64,000 bases of DNA, taken from assembly GCA_005884685.1 (NCBI GenBank), contig VBAH01000013.1, forward strand, positions 44,407-108,406, given 5' to 3'. Positions 8,772-16,881 of the stretch are shown here, one piece after another. Each line of letters begins with the position of its first letter. The first letter of the stretch is position 1. This stretch comes from Alphaproteobacteria bacterium. Its GTDB lineage: Bacteria; Pseudomonadota; Alphaproteobacteria; Rhizobiales; Xanthobacteraceae. Position numbers and translations under genes: made by a program. A model generated the notes under the pieces. It saw nothing but the letters and a program-made list of their open reading frames with translations. It had not been told where the DNA came from and searched no databases.

Positions 8772-10016
8772 TCACTCCAAATTCTTCGCCGGCGGGTAGT
8801 CGCGCGAGAACACCGGTTCTTTCAGGAACGCGTCCTTGTTGTAGGTCCAGAACTGGCTGACGTTCGGATACGTCTTGATGATCGCGTTGACGTACTTGCC
8901 GTCCTTCTTCTCGACCTTGCGGATGTAGATGTTGCCGACGACGTGGCCGAACTCGTCGATGCTCAGCGGGCCGCGCAGCGAGTCGGGCAGCTTGGTGTCA
9001 TGCAGCGCCTTGTTGAGCGCCTCCTTGTCCTCGACCTTGCCCTTGATCGCCTCGACGGCATGATTGAGCACCTCGCCGCATACGTAGGTCTCGGCCGCGT
9101 AGACGCCCGGATCGACCTCGTATTCCTTCTGGATCTCCGCGACGAACCGCTTGTTGATGTCGTTGGCGATCTGCGCCGAATACCAGCAGCCGGTCATCGC
9201 GCCGAGGCCGTTTTCGCCGATCTGCTGCAACAGCGATTCGTCGATCGGCGTGAAGCCGCCGAGGATCTGCGTCTTGATGCCGTACTCCGCCATCTGACGG
9301 ACGAACTTCAGCCCGTTCGAGCCGGCATGCGCGGTGAACACCGCATCGAGGTTCGGCTTGAACTGCGAGAGATAGGTGCCGTAGTCCGGCGCGTTGAGGG
9401 GCGTCCACAGCTTCTGCACCACCTTGCCGCCGAGATCCTCGAACGCCTTCTGGAATCCCGCGACGCACTCATGGCCGAATGCGAAGTCGTCGCCGATCGT
9501 CGCGACGCGCTTGTGCTTGAGCTCCTTGAACGAGTAGTCGGCCATCGGATAGCTGCACTGTGCCGAGGTCGAGCTCGGACGCACCAGCCATGGGTTGGCC
9601 TTGCGCTGGGTCATGTCCTCGGCGCCCGCGACGGTGAGGATCGGCGTCTTGGACGTGCGGATGTAATCGTCGATCGCGAGCGCCTCGAACGCGGCAAGCG
9701 GGCCGATGATGCAATGTACGTTCAGGCGCTCCACCAGCTCCTGCGTCTTGGTGCGGGCCTGCGCGGGATTGCCGGCGGTGTCCTGCGTGTGCAGCTCGAC
9801 CTCGCGGCCGGCCATCTTGTTTCCCTTCTGCTTGAAGAAGGTGACGAGGCCTTGCTCCATCTGGAGGCCGCCCGAGGCGAGCGGACCGGTCTTGATGGTG
9901 AGGAAGCCGACCTTGATGGGGCCGGCTTGCGCCACCGTGGCGGGCACCTTCAGCGCGGACGTTGCGACGCCGGTGGCGAGCGCGCCTTTCAAAACGGTAC
10001 GGCGATTGAGGCTCAT
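8772..10016 (-). CDS. ABC transporter substrate-binding protein, Liv type, Tat-like signal
   Basis: Periplasmic binding protein of the leucine-binding (type I) fold, 414 residues, which would deliver the ligand to LivHMGF. The N-terminus carries a twin-arginine-like signal, RRTVLKG followed by a hydrophobic stretch and a cleavage region near ATVAQA. The mature part starts PIKVGFLTIKTGPLASGG, as in Peripla_BP_6 proteins. The start is set by GGAGGG six bases before the ATG. There is no lipobox cysteine. The ligand is unknown; neighbouring oxygenase and amidohydrolase genes suggest an aromatic or carboxylic acid. Confidence 0.9.
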   Translation of the reverse strand: MSLNRRTVLKGALATGVATSALKVPATVAQAGPIKVGFLTIKTGPLASGGLQMEQGLVTFFKQKGNKMAGREVELHTQDTAGNPAQARTKTQELVERLNVHCIIGPLAAFEALAIDDYIRTSKTPILTVAGAEDMTQRKANPWLVRPSSTSAQCSYPMADYSFKELKHKRVATIGDDFAFGHECVAGFQKAFEDLGGKVVQKLWTPLNAPDYGTYLSQFKPNLDAVFTAHAGSNGLKFVRQMAEYGIKTQILGGFTPIDESLLQQIGENGLGAMTGCWYSAQIANDINKRFVAEIQKEYEVDPGVYAAETYVCGEVLNHAVEAIKGKVEDKEALNKALHDTKLPDSLRGPLSIDEFGHVVGNIYIRKVEKKDGKYVNAIIKTYPNVSQFWTYNKDAFLKEPVFSRDYPPAKNLE

Positions 10017-10098
10017 GCTGTTCCCTCCGTTTGGTTTCTTGTCGGGGCGCATGCTGTTGCAAGTTTGCATCCGGTGCAACCGGGTAAATCGGCGCGGG

Positions 10099-11907
10099 TT
10101 AGTTCGCCGGCACGATCGGCAGCAGCAGATAGGCCTGCCGGCCTCCGCCGAAATGCAGCGTCGTTTGCCCACCGAATACCTCCTTCGGGCGGTCGACCGG
10201 ATCGTCATGCAGGAACGGCCCGCAGCCCTTCAGCTCATTCTTGAAGTTCGAGAGCTTGCCGCCCGAGCCGCCGCCGTATTCGTAGTCCTTGCCCCGCACG
10301 GTGAGCGCGACACGATAGCCGGCCGGCACCACGATCGAGGTCGGCCACAGCTCGATGTCGAGCTCGACCGGTTCGCCCGGGGCGAGCGGCTGCTTTTCGT
10401 CGTGCGCGTGATAGGGCCGGTAGGGCAAAGTGAGGTTCGGATCGAGCTTGCCGTGCGAGGCGCGCAGCCAGCCTTGCGCGATCGGGGTGTGCGGATCGAT
10501 CGCGCCCTGGAACACGATCTCCTTCATGTCGGCCGAGAACACGCGCAGAGTGAGGAACAGGTCGGCATCCGTGGTGGAGGAGGACACGAACAGCTTCGCG
10601 GCGACCGGCCCGGTGATCTCGGTCTCGGCGTGCAGCGGCGGCGTCATGAAGGTGACGCCTTCGCCGAGCGCGTCGAAGGTGACTTTTGCTGCCCCCTCGC
10701 TTCCCTCCCCCAGCAAAAGGGCGTTCACGCCTGTCTTCGACGGGCTATGCGGGGGAGGGTTAGGGTGGGGGTCTTCGGTGAGCGAGAAGTCCGCCGAGTT
10801 GAGATAAAGCCTGGTCCACTTCGTGCGCGCGATCGGCCATTCGTTCTCGGCACGCTCGACGAATGTTTCGCCCGGATGACGCACCTGCAACAGCACGCGC
10901 GGCTGCTCGCCCCATCCGGTATCCTCGCCCTTGAGGAAATAATCGAAGAACTTGCGCTGCAGCTCGCGCCCGTAGTCGGTGTAGAAATGCGTCCAGTGCT
11001 CGATGCCGTGCGCCTCGAGCCACTTGTGTTTCGAGGCGGCGCGCGCGAAGCCTTCGAAATTGCCGCGCGGGTGCAGGCCCTGTCCGCCCCAGTTCGCTGC
11101 CGAGAACAGCGGCGCCGTGATCTTGTCCCATTTGGGCGAGCGCGCCTTGTGATAGTCGTCGTCGAGCGGATGCGCGCGGATTTCCGCGCCGAAGTCGCAG
11201 CGGTTCTGCGCGAGCTGCTCGTCTGAAAGCGTTTCCGGCCCGCACACCAGCTCGCCGTGCACGCGCGAACGCTTGCCGCGCTCGCCCGCGCCGTACTGCA
11301 CGGTCTTCACCTGCATGTCGTACCAGTTGGCCCAGAAGGTCGAAAGCAGGCCGCCGTGGTGCGTCATGTCGCGGTACCAGTCGGCCGCGCCCTCCCATAC
11401 GCACATCGCGGCGAGGTGCGGCGGCTGCAGCGACGCGACGTGCCACTGGTTGATGCCGTAATACGAGATGCCGTTGAGCCCGATCTTGCCGTTCGACCAT
11501 GGCTGTACGCCCGCCCACTCGATGCAGTCGTAGAAATCCTTGGTCTCGCGCGGCGAGAAATGATCGAGGCAGCCGGGCGAGCAACCCGCGCCGCGGGAAT
11601 CGACGCGCACGCAGACATAGCCGTGCGGCACCCACTTTTCCGGGTCGACCACTTCCCAGCTTTGATAGAGGTTCGACGAGCCCGCCGCGACATCGGGGTG
11701 CTTGTCCACCATGCGCTGCCAGGCGCTCGGATAGCCGTCCTGGAACGCAAGGCCCTTGGCATAGGGGCCGTAGCTGAGGATGACCGGATATTTGCCGTCG
11801 GCGATCGGGCGGAACACATCCGCGCGCAATACGAGTTCGTCATCCATCGCGATCGGCGCATCCCAGTCGATGCGCATGCCGTCGCGGATTTCGCTGCGGT
11901 GGGTCAT
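10099..11907 (-). CDS. CocE/NonD family hydrolase (S15 alpha/beta-hydrolase) carrying an in-frame repeat insertion
   Basis: Predicted acyl or peptide hydrolase of the X-Pro dipeptidyl-peptidase/cocaine-esterase family, 602 residues. The nucleophile motif GLNGISYYGINQWH is near residue 147, and the C-terminal half is the jelly-roll domain (EITGPVAAKLFVSSSTTDAD). Residues from about 375 to 408 (10689-10776) are encoded by a palindromic intergenic repeat that keeps the frame, placed in the linker between the two domains. The ATG at 11907 overlaps the preceding dehydrogenase stop by 4 bp (ATGA), so the two are coupled. The substrate is unknown; activity despite the insertion is plausible because of where it sits. 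Confidence 0.88.
   Translation of the reverse strand: MTHRSEIRDGMRIDWDAPIAMDDELVLRADVFRPIADGKYPVILSYGPYAKGLAFQDGYPSAWQRMVDKHPDVAAGSSNLYQSWEVVDPEKWVPHGYVCVRVDSRGAGCSPGCLDHFSPRETKDFYDCIEWAGVQPWSNGKIGLNGISYYGINQWHVASLQPPHLAAMCVWEGAADWYRDMTHHGGLLSTFWANWYDMQVKTVQYGAGERGKRSRVHGELVCGPETLSDEQLAQNRCDFGAEIRAHPLDDDYHKARSPKWDKITAPLFSAANWGGQGLHPRGNFEGFARAASKHKWLEAHGIEHWTHFYTDYGRELQRKFFDYFLKGEDTGWGEQPRVLLQVRHPGETFVERAENEWPIARTKWTRLYLNSADFSLTEDPHPNPPPHSPSKTGVNALLLGEGSEGAAKVTFDALGEGVTFMTPPLHAETEITGPVAAKLFVSSSTTDADLFLTLRVFSADMKEIVFQGAIDPHTPIAQGWLRASHGKLDPNLTLPYRPYHAHDEKQPLAPGEPVELDIELWPTSIVVPAGYRVALTVRGKDYEYGGGSGGKLSNFKNELKGCGPFLHDDPVDRPKEVFGGQTTLHFGGGRQAYLLLPIVPAN
10689..10776. repeat. Palindromic repeat, family D with nested element, inside a coding sequence
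   Basis: The arms CCCCCTCGCTTCCCTCCCCC and GGGGGAGGGTTAGGGTGGGG flank the nested element (10717-10749, GGGCGTTCACGCC...CGGGCTATG). The same arms occur in intergenic copies at 8597, 20093 and 28241. This copy lies wholly inside the CocE-type hydrolase gene. Confidence 0.85.
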
Positions 11908-12791
11908 CGCTTGATGCCGGCCATCGCCTCCAGCACGGCGCACACCGCGCCCGTGTCCTCGTCCGCATGCCCCGTGGACAGCGCCGCGCGGTAGATCGGC
12001 TCGGTCGCGGAGAACAGCGGGGTCGGGCAGCCGACGCTTGCCGCGTATTCGCCGATCACCTTCATGTCCTTCTGCCAGGTCGAGATGCGCATCGTGAGGT
12101 TCTCGCCGGCATAATTGTCCTGCACCATCATCGGTGCGCGCAGTTCGAACACGCGCGAGTTGCCGGCCCCCGCCTGGATCAACTTGAAGATCTGCGCCGG
12201 ATCGAGCCCTGCTTTCATGCCGAGCACCATCGCCTCGGCGCTCGCGACGTTATGGATCGCGACCAGCAGGTTCGCGACGAACTTCATCTTCATGCCGTTG
12301 CCGAAGCTGCCGAGGTCGTGCGCCTGGCGCGCGAAATCCGCAAACACCGGCATCAGGGCGTTGATCGCCTGCGCGTCGCCGCTTGCGTATACGACGAGGT
12401 CTTTGGTACGCGCCTGCGCGCCGGTGCCGGAGAGCGGGCAGTCGAGCATCACGTGGCCGGCTGCGCGCAGCGCTGCCTCGGCGGCGGTCTTGTCAGCGAG
12501 TGAAAAGGTCGAGAGCTCGGCAACGACGCGGCGCGGCAATCTCGCCTCGACGATCGCCGCGACTGTCGCCATGAGCGCTTCGGGCGTGGGCAGGCTGACC
12601 AGTATGTTCGTACACTTTTCAGCCACCATGGCGGCATCGCCGACGCTCTCGACGCCCGCCGCCTTCGCCTCCTCGCAGCGATCTTTCGTGATGTCGAAGC
12701 CGACCACATGCCATCCGGCGCCGCTGAGATTCTTCGCGATCGCGCCGCCCATGATGCCGAGGCCGATGATGCCGACCGTTCCTTTTGGCAT
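11904..12791 (-). CDS. NAD(P)-dependent oxidoreductase, 3-hydroxyisobutyrate dehydrogenase family
   Basis: Beta-hydroxyacid dehydrogenase of 295 residues, likely interconverting a 3-hydroxy acid and its semialdehyde. The N-terminal cofactor motif is VGIIGLGIMGGAIAKNL, and the substrate-binding segment is DCPLSGTGAQARTKDL. The catalytic Lys is in GNGMKMKFVANLLVAIH near residue 168. GGAGAG precedes the ATG closely. It is the first gene of the unit that continues with the hydrolase and perhaps the transporter. A second family member lies divergently at 12998. Confidence 0.88.
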   Translation of the reverse strand: MPKGTVGIIGLGIMGGAIAKNLSGAGWHVVGFDITKDRCEEAKAAGVESVGDAAMVAEKCTNILVSLPTPEALMATVAAIVEARLPRRVVAELSTFSLADKTAAEAALRAAGHVMLDCPLSGTGAQARTKDLVVYASGDAQAINALMPVFADFARQAHDLGSFGNGMKMKFVANLLVAIHNVASAEAMVLGMKAGLDPAQIFKLIQAGAGNSRVFELRAPMMVQDNYAGENLTMRISTWQKDMKVIGEYAASVGCPTPLFSATEPIYRAALSTGHADEDTGAVCAVLEAMAGIKR

Positions 12792-12799
12792 TTTCTCTC

Positions 12800-12978
12800 C
12801 GTCATTCCGGGGCCGGCCGAAGGCCGGAGCCCGGAATCCATAACCACGATCCGATGTTTGTTACTCCGACCGTGCCACATCTTTTTTTCGTCGGCTACGC
12901 GGTTGCGGCGTCGGAGCACTCTTGCAAGACTTGTGATTATGGATTCCGGGCTCGCCGCTGCGCGGCGCCCCGGAATGA
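12800..12978. repeat. Palindromic repeat, family A
   Basis: Family A arms CGTCATTCCGGGGCCGGC and CGGCGCCCCGGAATGA flank a long AT-richer centre. It occupies the gap between two divergent dehydrogenase genes, so any promoters there must lie within or beside it. Confidence 0.85.
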
Positions 12979-12997
12979 AGCGGGGAGAGAGGGTCCC

Positions 12998-13873
12998 ATG
13001 CAAATCGGAATTGCCGGGCTCGGCCGCATGGGCGCCGCAGTGGCGGCGCGGCTGATGGAAGTCGGGCACACCGTCACGGTGTGGAACCGCACGCCCGAAA
13101 AGGCGAAACCGCTGACCGAGGCCGGCGCGAAACAGGTCGATACGCCGGAGGATCTGGCCGAGCATAGCGAAGTCATCATCACGCTGCTGACCGATGCCGA
13201 CGCGATCGATCACGTCTATAACGGCGAGCATGGCCTGCTCGCGGGCGATGCGCACGACAGGCTGTTCATCGAGATGAGCACGGTGCGGCCGGAGATCGGA
13301 ATCGCGCTTGCCAAGGTGGTGCGTGCGAGCGGCGGGCGTTTCGTCGAATGTCCGGTTGGCGGCACCACCGGCCCGGCGCGGCAGGGCAAGCTGTTTGGGT
13401 TCATGGGTGCGGAGCCGGGCGATGCAGCGCTGGCAAAGCCGATCCTCGATCAGCTTTGCCGTCGGCTCGAGCATGTCGGGCCGGTCGGCAACGGCGCGCT
13501 CGCGAAATTCACGATCAACATGCCGTTGATGATCTACTACCAGGCGCTCGGCGAGGCGTTATCGATGGCGCGGGGCATGGGGCTCGAACCGGAGCGCCTG
13601 ATGGATATTCTCGCCGACACTTCGGGTGCGCCGGCGATGATGAAGGCGCGCGCACCGACCGTCGCGAAAATGATGAACGGAGAGGATACGCCGGTCACAT
13701 TCGACCTCGCGGGCTGCATCAAGGATCTGCAGTCGATGCAGGCGGAGGGAAAGGCGCGCGGGCTGTCGCTGCCGCTGGTGGAGCGCACGCTCGCCTGCAT
13801 GGAGGAGTCGGCGGGCAAGGGTCTCGGCGGCAAAGAGGCCGCGATGCATTCGGTTTATTGGTCGAGGAAATAA
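12998..13873 (+). CDS. NAD(P)-dependent oxidoreductase, 3-hydroxyisobutyrate dehydrogenase family (second copy)
   Basis: Beta-hydroxyacid dehydrogenase of 291 residues. The NAD motif is MQIGIAGLGRMGAAVAARL with WNRTPEKA after it. The substrate loop is ECPVGGTTGPARQGKL, and the catalytic Lys is in GNGALAKFTINMPLMIYY near residue 169. The ATG at 12998 follows a purine-rich GGGGAGAGAGGG tract; longer readings start in the upstream repeat and are rejected. It appears to begin a plus-strand group with a GlcG-like protein and a DapA-like lyase. It is clearly diverged from the neighbouring copy, so a different substrate is likely. Confidence 0.88.
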   Translation: MQIGIAGLGRMGAAVAARLMEVGHTVTVWNRTPEKAKPLTEAGAKQVDTPEDLAEHSEVIITLLTDADAIDHVYNGEHGLLAGDAHDRLFIEMSTVRPEIGIALAKVVRASGGRFVECPVGGTTGPARQGKLFGFMGAEPGDAALAKPILDQLCRRLEHVGPVGNGALAKFTINMPLMIYYQALGEALSMARGMGLEPERLMDILADTSGAPAMMKARAPTVAKMMNGEDTPVTFDLAGCIKDLQSMQAEGKARGLSLPLVERTLACMEESAGKGLGGKEAAMHSVYWSRK

Positions 13874-13881
13874 GCTCAGCT

Positions 13882-14001
13882 GTCGTCCCGGCCGAGCGCG
13901 TAAGCGCGAGAGCCGGGACCCATGAAACGCCGGACTTGCAAGCTGGCTCTGAGCGTGCCGTTAGATGGGTCCCGGCTCGCGCTACGCTCGGCCGGGATGA
14001 C
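13882..14001. repeat. Palindromic repeat, family E
   Basis: The arms TCGTCCCGGCCGAGCG and CGCTCGGCCGGGATGAC, with inner GGGACCCAT / ATGGGTCCC, define family E. It lies between the dehydrogenase and GlcG-like genes. Confidence 0.85.
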
Positions 14002-14022
14002 AACCGGAGCCGGGGAGTACCG

Positions 14023-14454
14023 ATGTCCGTCAATCTCAATCAAGCTTCCGTCATCGTGGACACCGCGCTGAAGAAGGGCCGCGAGACCAACTGCGCGCCG
14101 CTCACCGTCGCGGTGCTCGACGCGGGCGGGCATCTCGTCGCGTTCAAGCGCGAGGACAAGTCCGGCATCCTGCGCTTCGACATCGCCTACGGCAAAGCCT
14201 GGGGGGCGCTCGGCATGGGCTTCGGCTCGCGCGAGCTGGCCGAGCGCGCGGCAAAGAACCCCGTCTTCATCGGCGCGCTGACGACCATCGCACAGGGCCG
14301 GTTGGTCCCGGTGCCGGGCGGCGTGCTGATCAAGGACGCGGGCGGCACTGTGCTCGGCGCCGTCGGCATTTCGGGCGATACATCCGACAAGGACGAAGTG
14401 TGCGCGATCGCCGGGATCGAGGCGGCAGGGCTGAAGGCGGTGGTGGGGGCGTAA
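14023..14454 (+). CDS. GlcG/HbpS family (DUF336) protein
   Basis: Protein of 143 residues matching the GlcG/HbpS family: APLTVAVLDAGGHLVAFKRE near the N-terminus, IAYGKAWGALGMG, a central VPVPGGVLIKD and a C-terminal GAVGISGDTSDKDEVCA. Family members bind haem or accompany catabolic operons; the function here is unknown. The start is the ATG at 14023, preceded by GGGGAG. It lies just upstream of the DapA-like gene on the same strand, and these two plus the dehydrogenase may act together. Confidence 0.85.
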   Translation: MSVNLNQASVIVDTALKKGRETNCAPLTVAVLDAGGHLVAFKREDKSGILRFDIAYGKAWGALGMGFGSRELAERAAKNPVFIGALTTIAQGRLVPVPGGVLIKDAGGTVLGAVGISGDTSDKDEVCAIAGIEAAGLKAVVGA

Positions 14455-14496
14455 GTCACGGGACATGTTTGAACCTCCGCCACATCGGAAGAAACC

Positions 14497-15384
14497 ATGA
14501 TCGGCGGGGTCATTCCGGTTCTCTACAGCTACTACGGCAAATCCGGCGCGCTCGATCTCGACGCGCATGTGCGGCAGATCGATTGGGTGATTCCGCACGG
14601 CGCGGCGGGCGTGACGCTGCTCGGGCTGGCCTCGGAGGGCGCTTCACTCACACAGGACGAGCGCAAATCTGTCATCGGCCGAGCTGCCCAGCATCTGTCT
14701 CCGGACGCGGCGCTTCTCGTCACCACGCGCGCCGACGACGATCTGCATGAGATCGCGCGGATCGCACTCGAATCCCGAAAAGACGTTGGCCTGATTGTGC
14801 AGATCGGCGCCGATCCGGCTCCATCAATCGCGCAAATTCGGAAGATTTCGGCCGATCCTTCGCTCGCTTCCAGCGTCACGCTGGGATTGCAGCTTGCGCC
14901 GGGGCTGATCGATACCGCGTTCTCGGCTGCCTCGCTTCAGACGCTGCCCGACATCGTGCAGCGGGTCAGCTTTCTGAAAGCCGAGTACAACAGCATCGAG
15001 CTATGCGCGCACCTCGAGATGATCGGAAAGAAGTTCGACCTCCTGATCGGGCGCAACGGCCAGAATTTCATCGACTATCTGCGCATTGGAGCGACCGGAG
15101 TCATCCCGGGCCCCGAAATGACGGCGCCGCTCTTTTCGATCCTGTCGGATTGGAATGCCGGGCGGCGCGACGCCGCGGTCGCGCGCTATGGCACGGTCGC
15201 GGCATATATCGACTTCGCCATGCAGGACCTCGATACGGTGATCGATGTCGGGCGCGCCGTAACGGCGCGCGCGCTTGGTCTCGATCCCGGAAGCCGCCGC
15301 CGGCCCTCCGGGCGCGAAGGGCTTTCGTTCGATGGCGCCATCGATTTCTGGTTTTCGCGCTGGCGGGAATTTGCGCCGGGGTGA
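14497..15384 (+). CDS. DapA-like (dihydrodipicolinate synthase/N-acetylneuraminate lyase superfamily) aldolase
   Basis: Schiff-base aldolase of the DHDPS family, 295 residues. The N-terminal GGVIPVLYSYYGKSGALDLD, the loop GLASEGASLTQDER, and FLKAEYNSIE with the presumed Schiff-base Lys near residue 161 fit the family. The usual catalytic Tyr context (YNxP) is not obvious, so the reaction probably differs from lysine biosynthesis. This is a catabolic paralogue judging from its neighbours. It converges on the carboxymuconolactone-decarboxylase-like gene. Confidence 0.82.
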   Translation: MIGGVIPVLYSYYGKSGALDLDAHVRQIDWVIPHGAAGVTLLGLASEGASLTQDERKSVIGRAAQHLSPDAALLVTTRADDDLHEIARIALESRKDVGLIVQIGADPAPSIAQIRKISADPSLASSVTLGLQLAPGLIDTAFSAASLQTLPDIVQRVSFLKAEYNSIELCAHLEMIGKKFDLLIGRNGQNFIDYLRIGATGVIPGPEMTAPLFSILSDWNAGRRDAAVARYGTVAAYIDFAMQDLDTVIDVGRAVTARALGLDPGSRRRPSGREGLSFDGAIDFWFSRWREFAPG

Positions 15385-15399
15385 GCGGCGCTTCGCCCC

Positions 15400-15954
15400 C
15401 TACTTGATCCCGAACGGCAGCTTCTCGCCCTCGGGCAACGGGATCTCGAACGCATTCAGCGTCACCGACACCAGCCCGTAGTAGCCGATGATGCCGACCA
15501 GATCGATCACGCTCGTTTCGCCCAGCTCCTGCTTCGCGCGCGCGAAGGTCGCGTCGGACACGCGCCGCGTCTTCAACAGCTCGGCCGCAAAATCGTAGAC
15601 CGCCTGCTCGTCGGACTTTGTCAGCTTCGGCGCAGCGCCCACGCGGATCGCCTCGATCGCGGCCGGATCGATGCCAGCCTTGATGGCGAGCGGTGCGTGC
15701 GCGAACCACTCGAAGTTCGCCTTCCAGAACGCGCCGGTGACGCAGATCGCAAGCTCGGAGAGCCGTGGCGGCAGGCTCGAATTGAACCGCGCATAGGCGC
15801 CGAGCGCCTGCGCATGTTCGGCGAGGCCGGGATTGTTGAGCCACACCTTGAGCGGGCCGACCACCTTGCCGCGCGGTCCGGCGAGGATCGCCTCGTGCAC
15901 CTTCTTTTGCTCGGGAGAGAATTTTGCAGGGTCGAGTTCGGGCAGGCGGGGCAT
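15400..15954 (-). CDS. Carboxymuconolactone decarboxylase family protein
   Basis: All-alpha protein of 184 residues of the CMD/AhpD superfamily. The family core appears as LSELAICVTGAFWKANFEWFAHA around residues 65-90, with Glu and His present but only one Cys. The AhpD-type CxxC redox pair is therefore absent, and a peroxidase role is unlikely. The ATG at 15954 has AGAGGA upstream; an earlier in-frame start would lie in the adjoining repeat. Its place in an aromatic catabolic region is consistent with a decarboxylase- or isomerase-like role. Confidence 0.82.
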   Translation of the reverse strand: MPRLPELDPAKFSPEQKKVHEAILAGPRGKVVGPLKVWLNNPGLAEHAQALGAYARFNSSLPPRLSELAICVTGAFWKANFEWFAHAPLAIKAGIDPAAIEAIRVGAAPKLTKSDEQAVYDFAAELLKTRRVSDATFARAKQELGETSVIDLVGIIGYYGLVSVTLNAFEIPLPEGEKLPFGIK

Positions 15955-15970
15955 GGAAGGTCCTCTGTTT

Positions 15971-16051
15971 GTCATCGTCCGCGAAGGCGGAGGATCCAGT
16001 AAACATTGCAAGCGAGTTGATTACGGGATGCCCGCCTTCGCGGGCAATGAC
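15971..16051. repeat. Palindromic repeat (short variant)
   Basis: Arms GTCCGCGAAGGCGGAGGATC and GCCCGCCTTCGCGGGCAATGAC face each other around a short centre. It lies between divergent genes. Confidence 0.7.
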
Positions 16052-16100
16052 AAGCCCTGCCATCCCACCTATGCTCGCGCGAAATTTTCGGGAGGCGGCT

Positions 16101-16760
16101 TTGAAATTCTATTCGTTCTGGCGCTCGCTCGCCTCGTTTCGCGTGCGCATCGCGCTCAACCTCAAGGGCATCGTGCCGGACGAGGTGGTCAACGTCGACC
16201 TGATGAAGGGTGAACAGCTCAAGGACGAGTACAGACAAGTCAACCCGCAGATGCTGCTGCCGGCGCTGATCGACGGCGACGGGCCGATTTTGTTCCAGTC
16301 GATCGCCATCATGGAATATCTCGACGAGACGCATCCGCACCCGCGCCTTTTGCCGGCCGACGCGCGCGGGCGTGCGCGCGTGCGTGCGCTCGCGCTGATC
16401 AATGCGGCCGACTCGCATCCCTTGATGGTGCCGCGCGTGCGCAGCTTCATGGAGCATGAGCTCAACCTCGACGAGGCGGCACGCGAGAAGTGGATCCGGC
16501 ACTGGATCGGCGAAGGGCTCGCCGCGATGGAAGGGCACCTCGCGCGCGACAGGGAGACCGGCACGTTCGCGCACGGCGATGCCGTCACGATGGCGGATAT
16601 CTGTGTCGCCGCGCAGGTGACGGGCGCGGGCTTCTTCAAGGTCGACGTCGCGCCGTATCCGACCGTGATGCGCATCGCCACGAGCTGTTCGGAGCTTCCC
16701 GCATTCGCGAAGGCGCATCCGCTGAAGCAGCCCGGCGCGCCGGCGAGCTTGAGTCACTGA
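16101..16760 (+). CDS. maiA: Maleylacetoacetate isomerase / zeta-class glutathione S-transferase
   Basis: Predicted glutathione-dependent isomerase of 219 residues that would convert maleylacetoacetate (or maleylpyruvate) to the fumaryl isomer in tyrosine, homogentisate or gentisate breakdown. The N-terminus KFYSFWRSLASFRVRIALNL resembles the zeta-class active-site motif, followed by PALIDGDGPILFQSIAIMEY. The start is TTG at 16101, five bases after GGGAGG (16090-16095); ATG codons further upstream would add unrelated residues from repeat DNA. No homogentisate dioxygenase or fumarylacetoacetase is nearby, so the pathway partner is unknown. Confidence 0.85.
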   Translation: MKFYSFWRSLASFRVRIALNLKGIVPDEVVNVDLMKGEQLKDEYRQVNPQMLLPALIDGDGPILFQSIAIMEYLDETHPHPRLLPADARGRARVRALALINAADSHPLMVPRVRSFMEHELNLDEAAREKWIRHWIGEGLAAMEGHLARDRETGTFAHGDAVTMADICVAAQVTGAGFFKVDVAPYPTVMRIATSCSELPAFAKAHPLKQPGAPASLSH

Positions 16761-16776
16761 ACATGTAATTGTTATC

Positions 16777-16864
16777 CGTCATGCCCGGCCTTGTGCCGGG
16801 CATCCCGCTTAGGTGAGCACTGTGCTCTCCTTGTCGGGATGGCCGGGTCAAGCCCGGCCATGAC
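16777..16864. repeat. Palindromic repeat, family B
   Basis: Family B arms CATGCCCGGCCTTGTGCCGG and GGGTCAAGCCCGGCCATGAC face each other around a centre that differs from other copies (it has GAGCACTGTGCTC). Confidence 0.85.
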
Positions 16865-16881
16865 GAGGGAGAGATGTTGGC

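Noticed and set aside
12785..12998. Upstream start for the second 3-hydroxyisobutyrate-dehydrogenase-like gene
   Set aside because: The extra residues would come from a family A repeat; the Rossmann fold begins exactly at the ATG at 12998.
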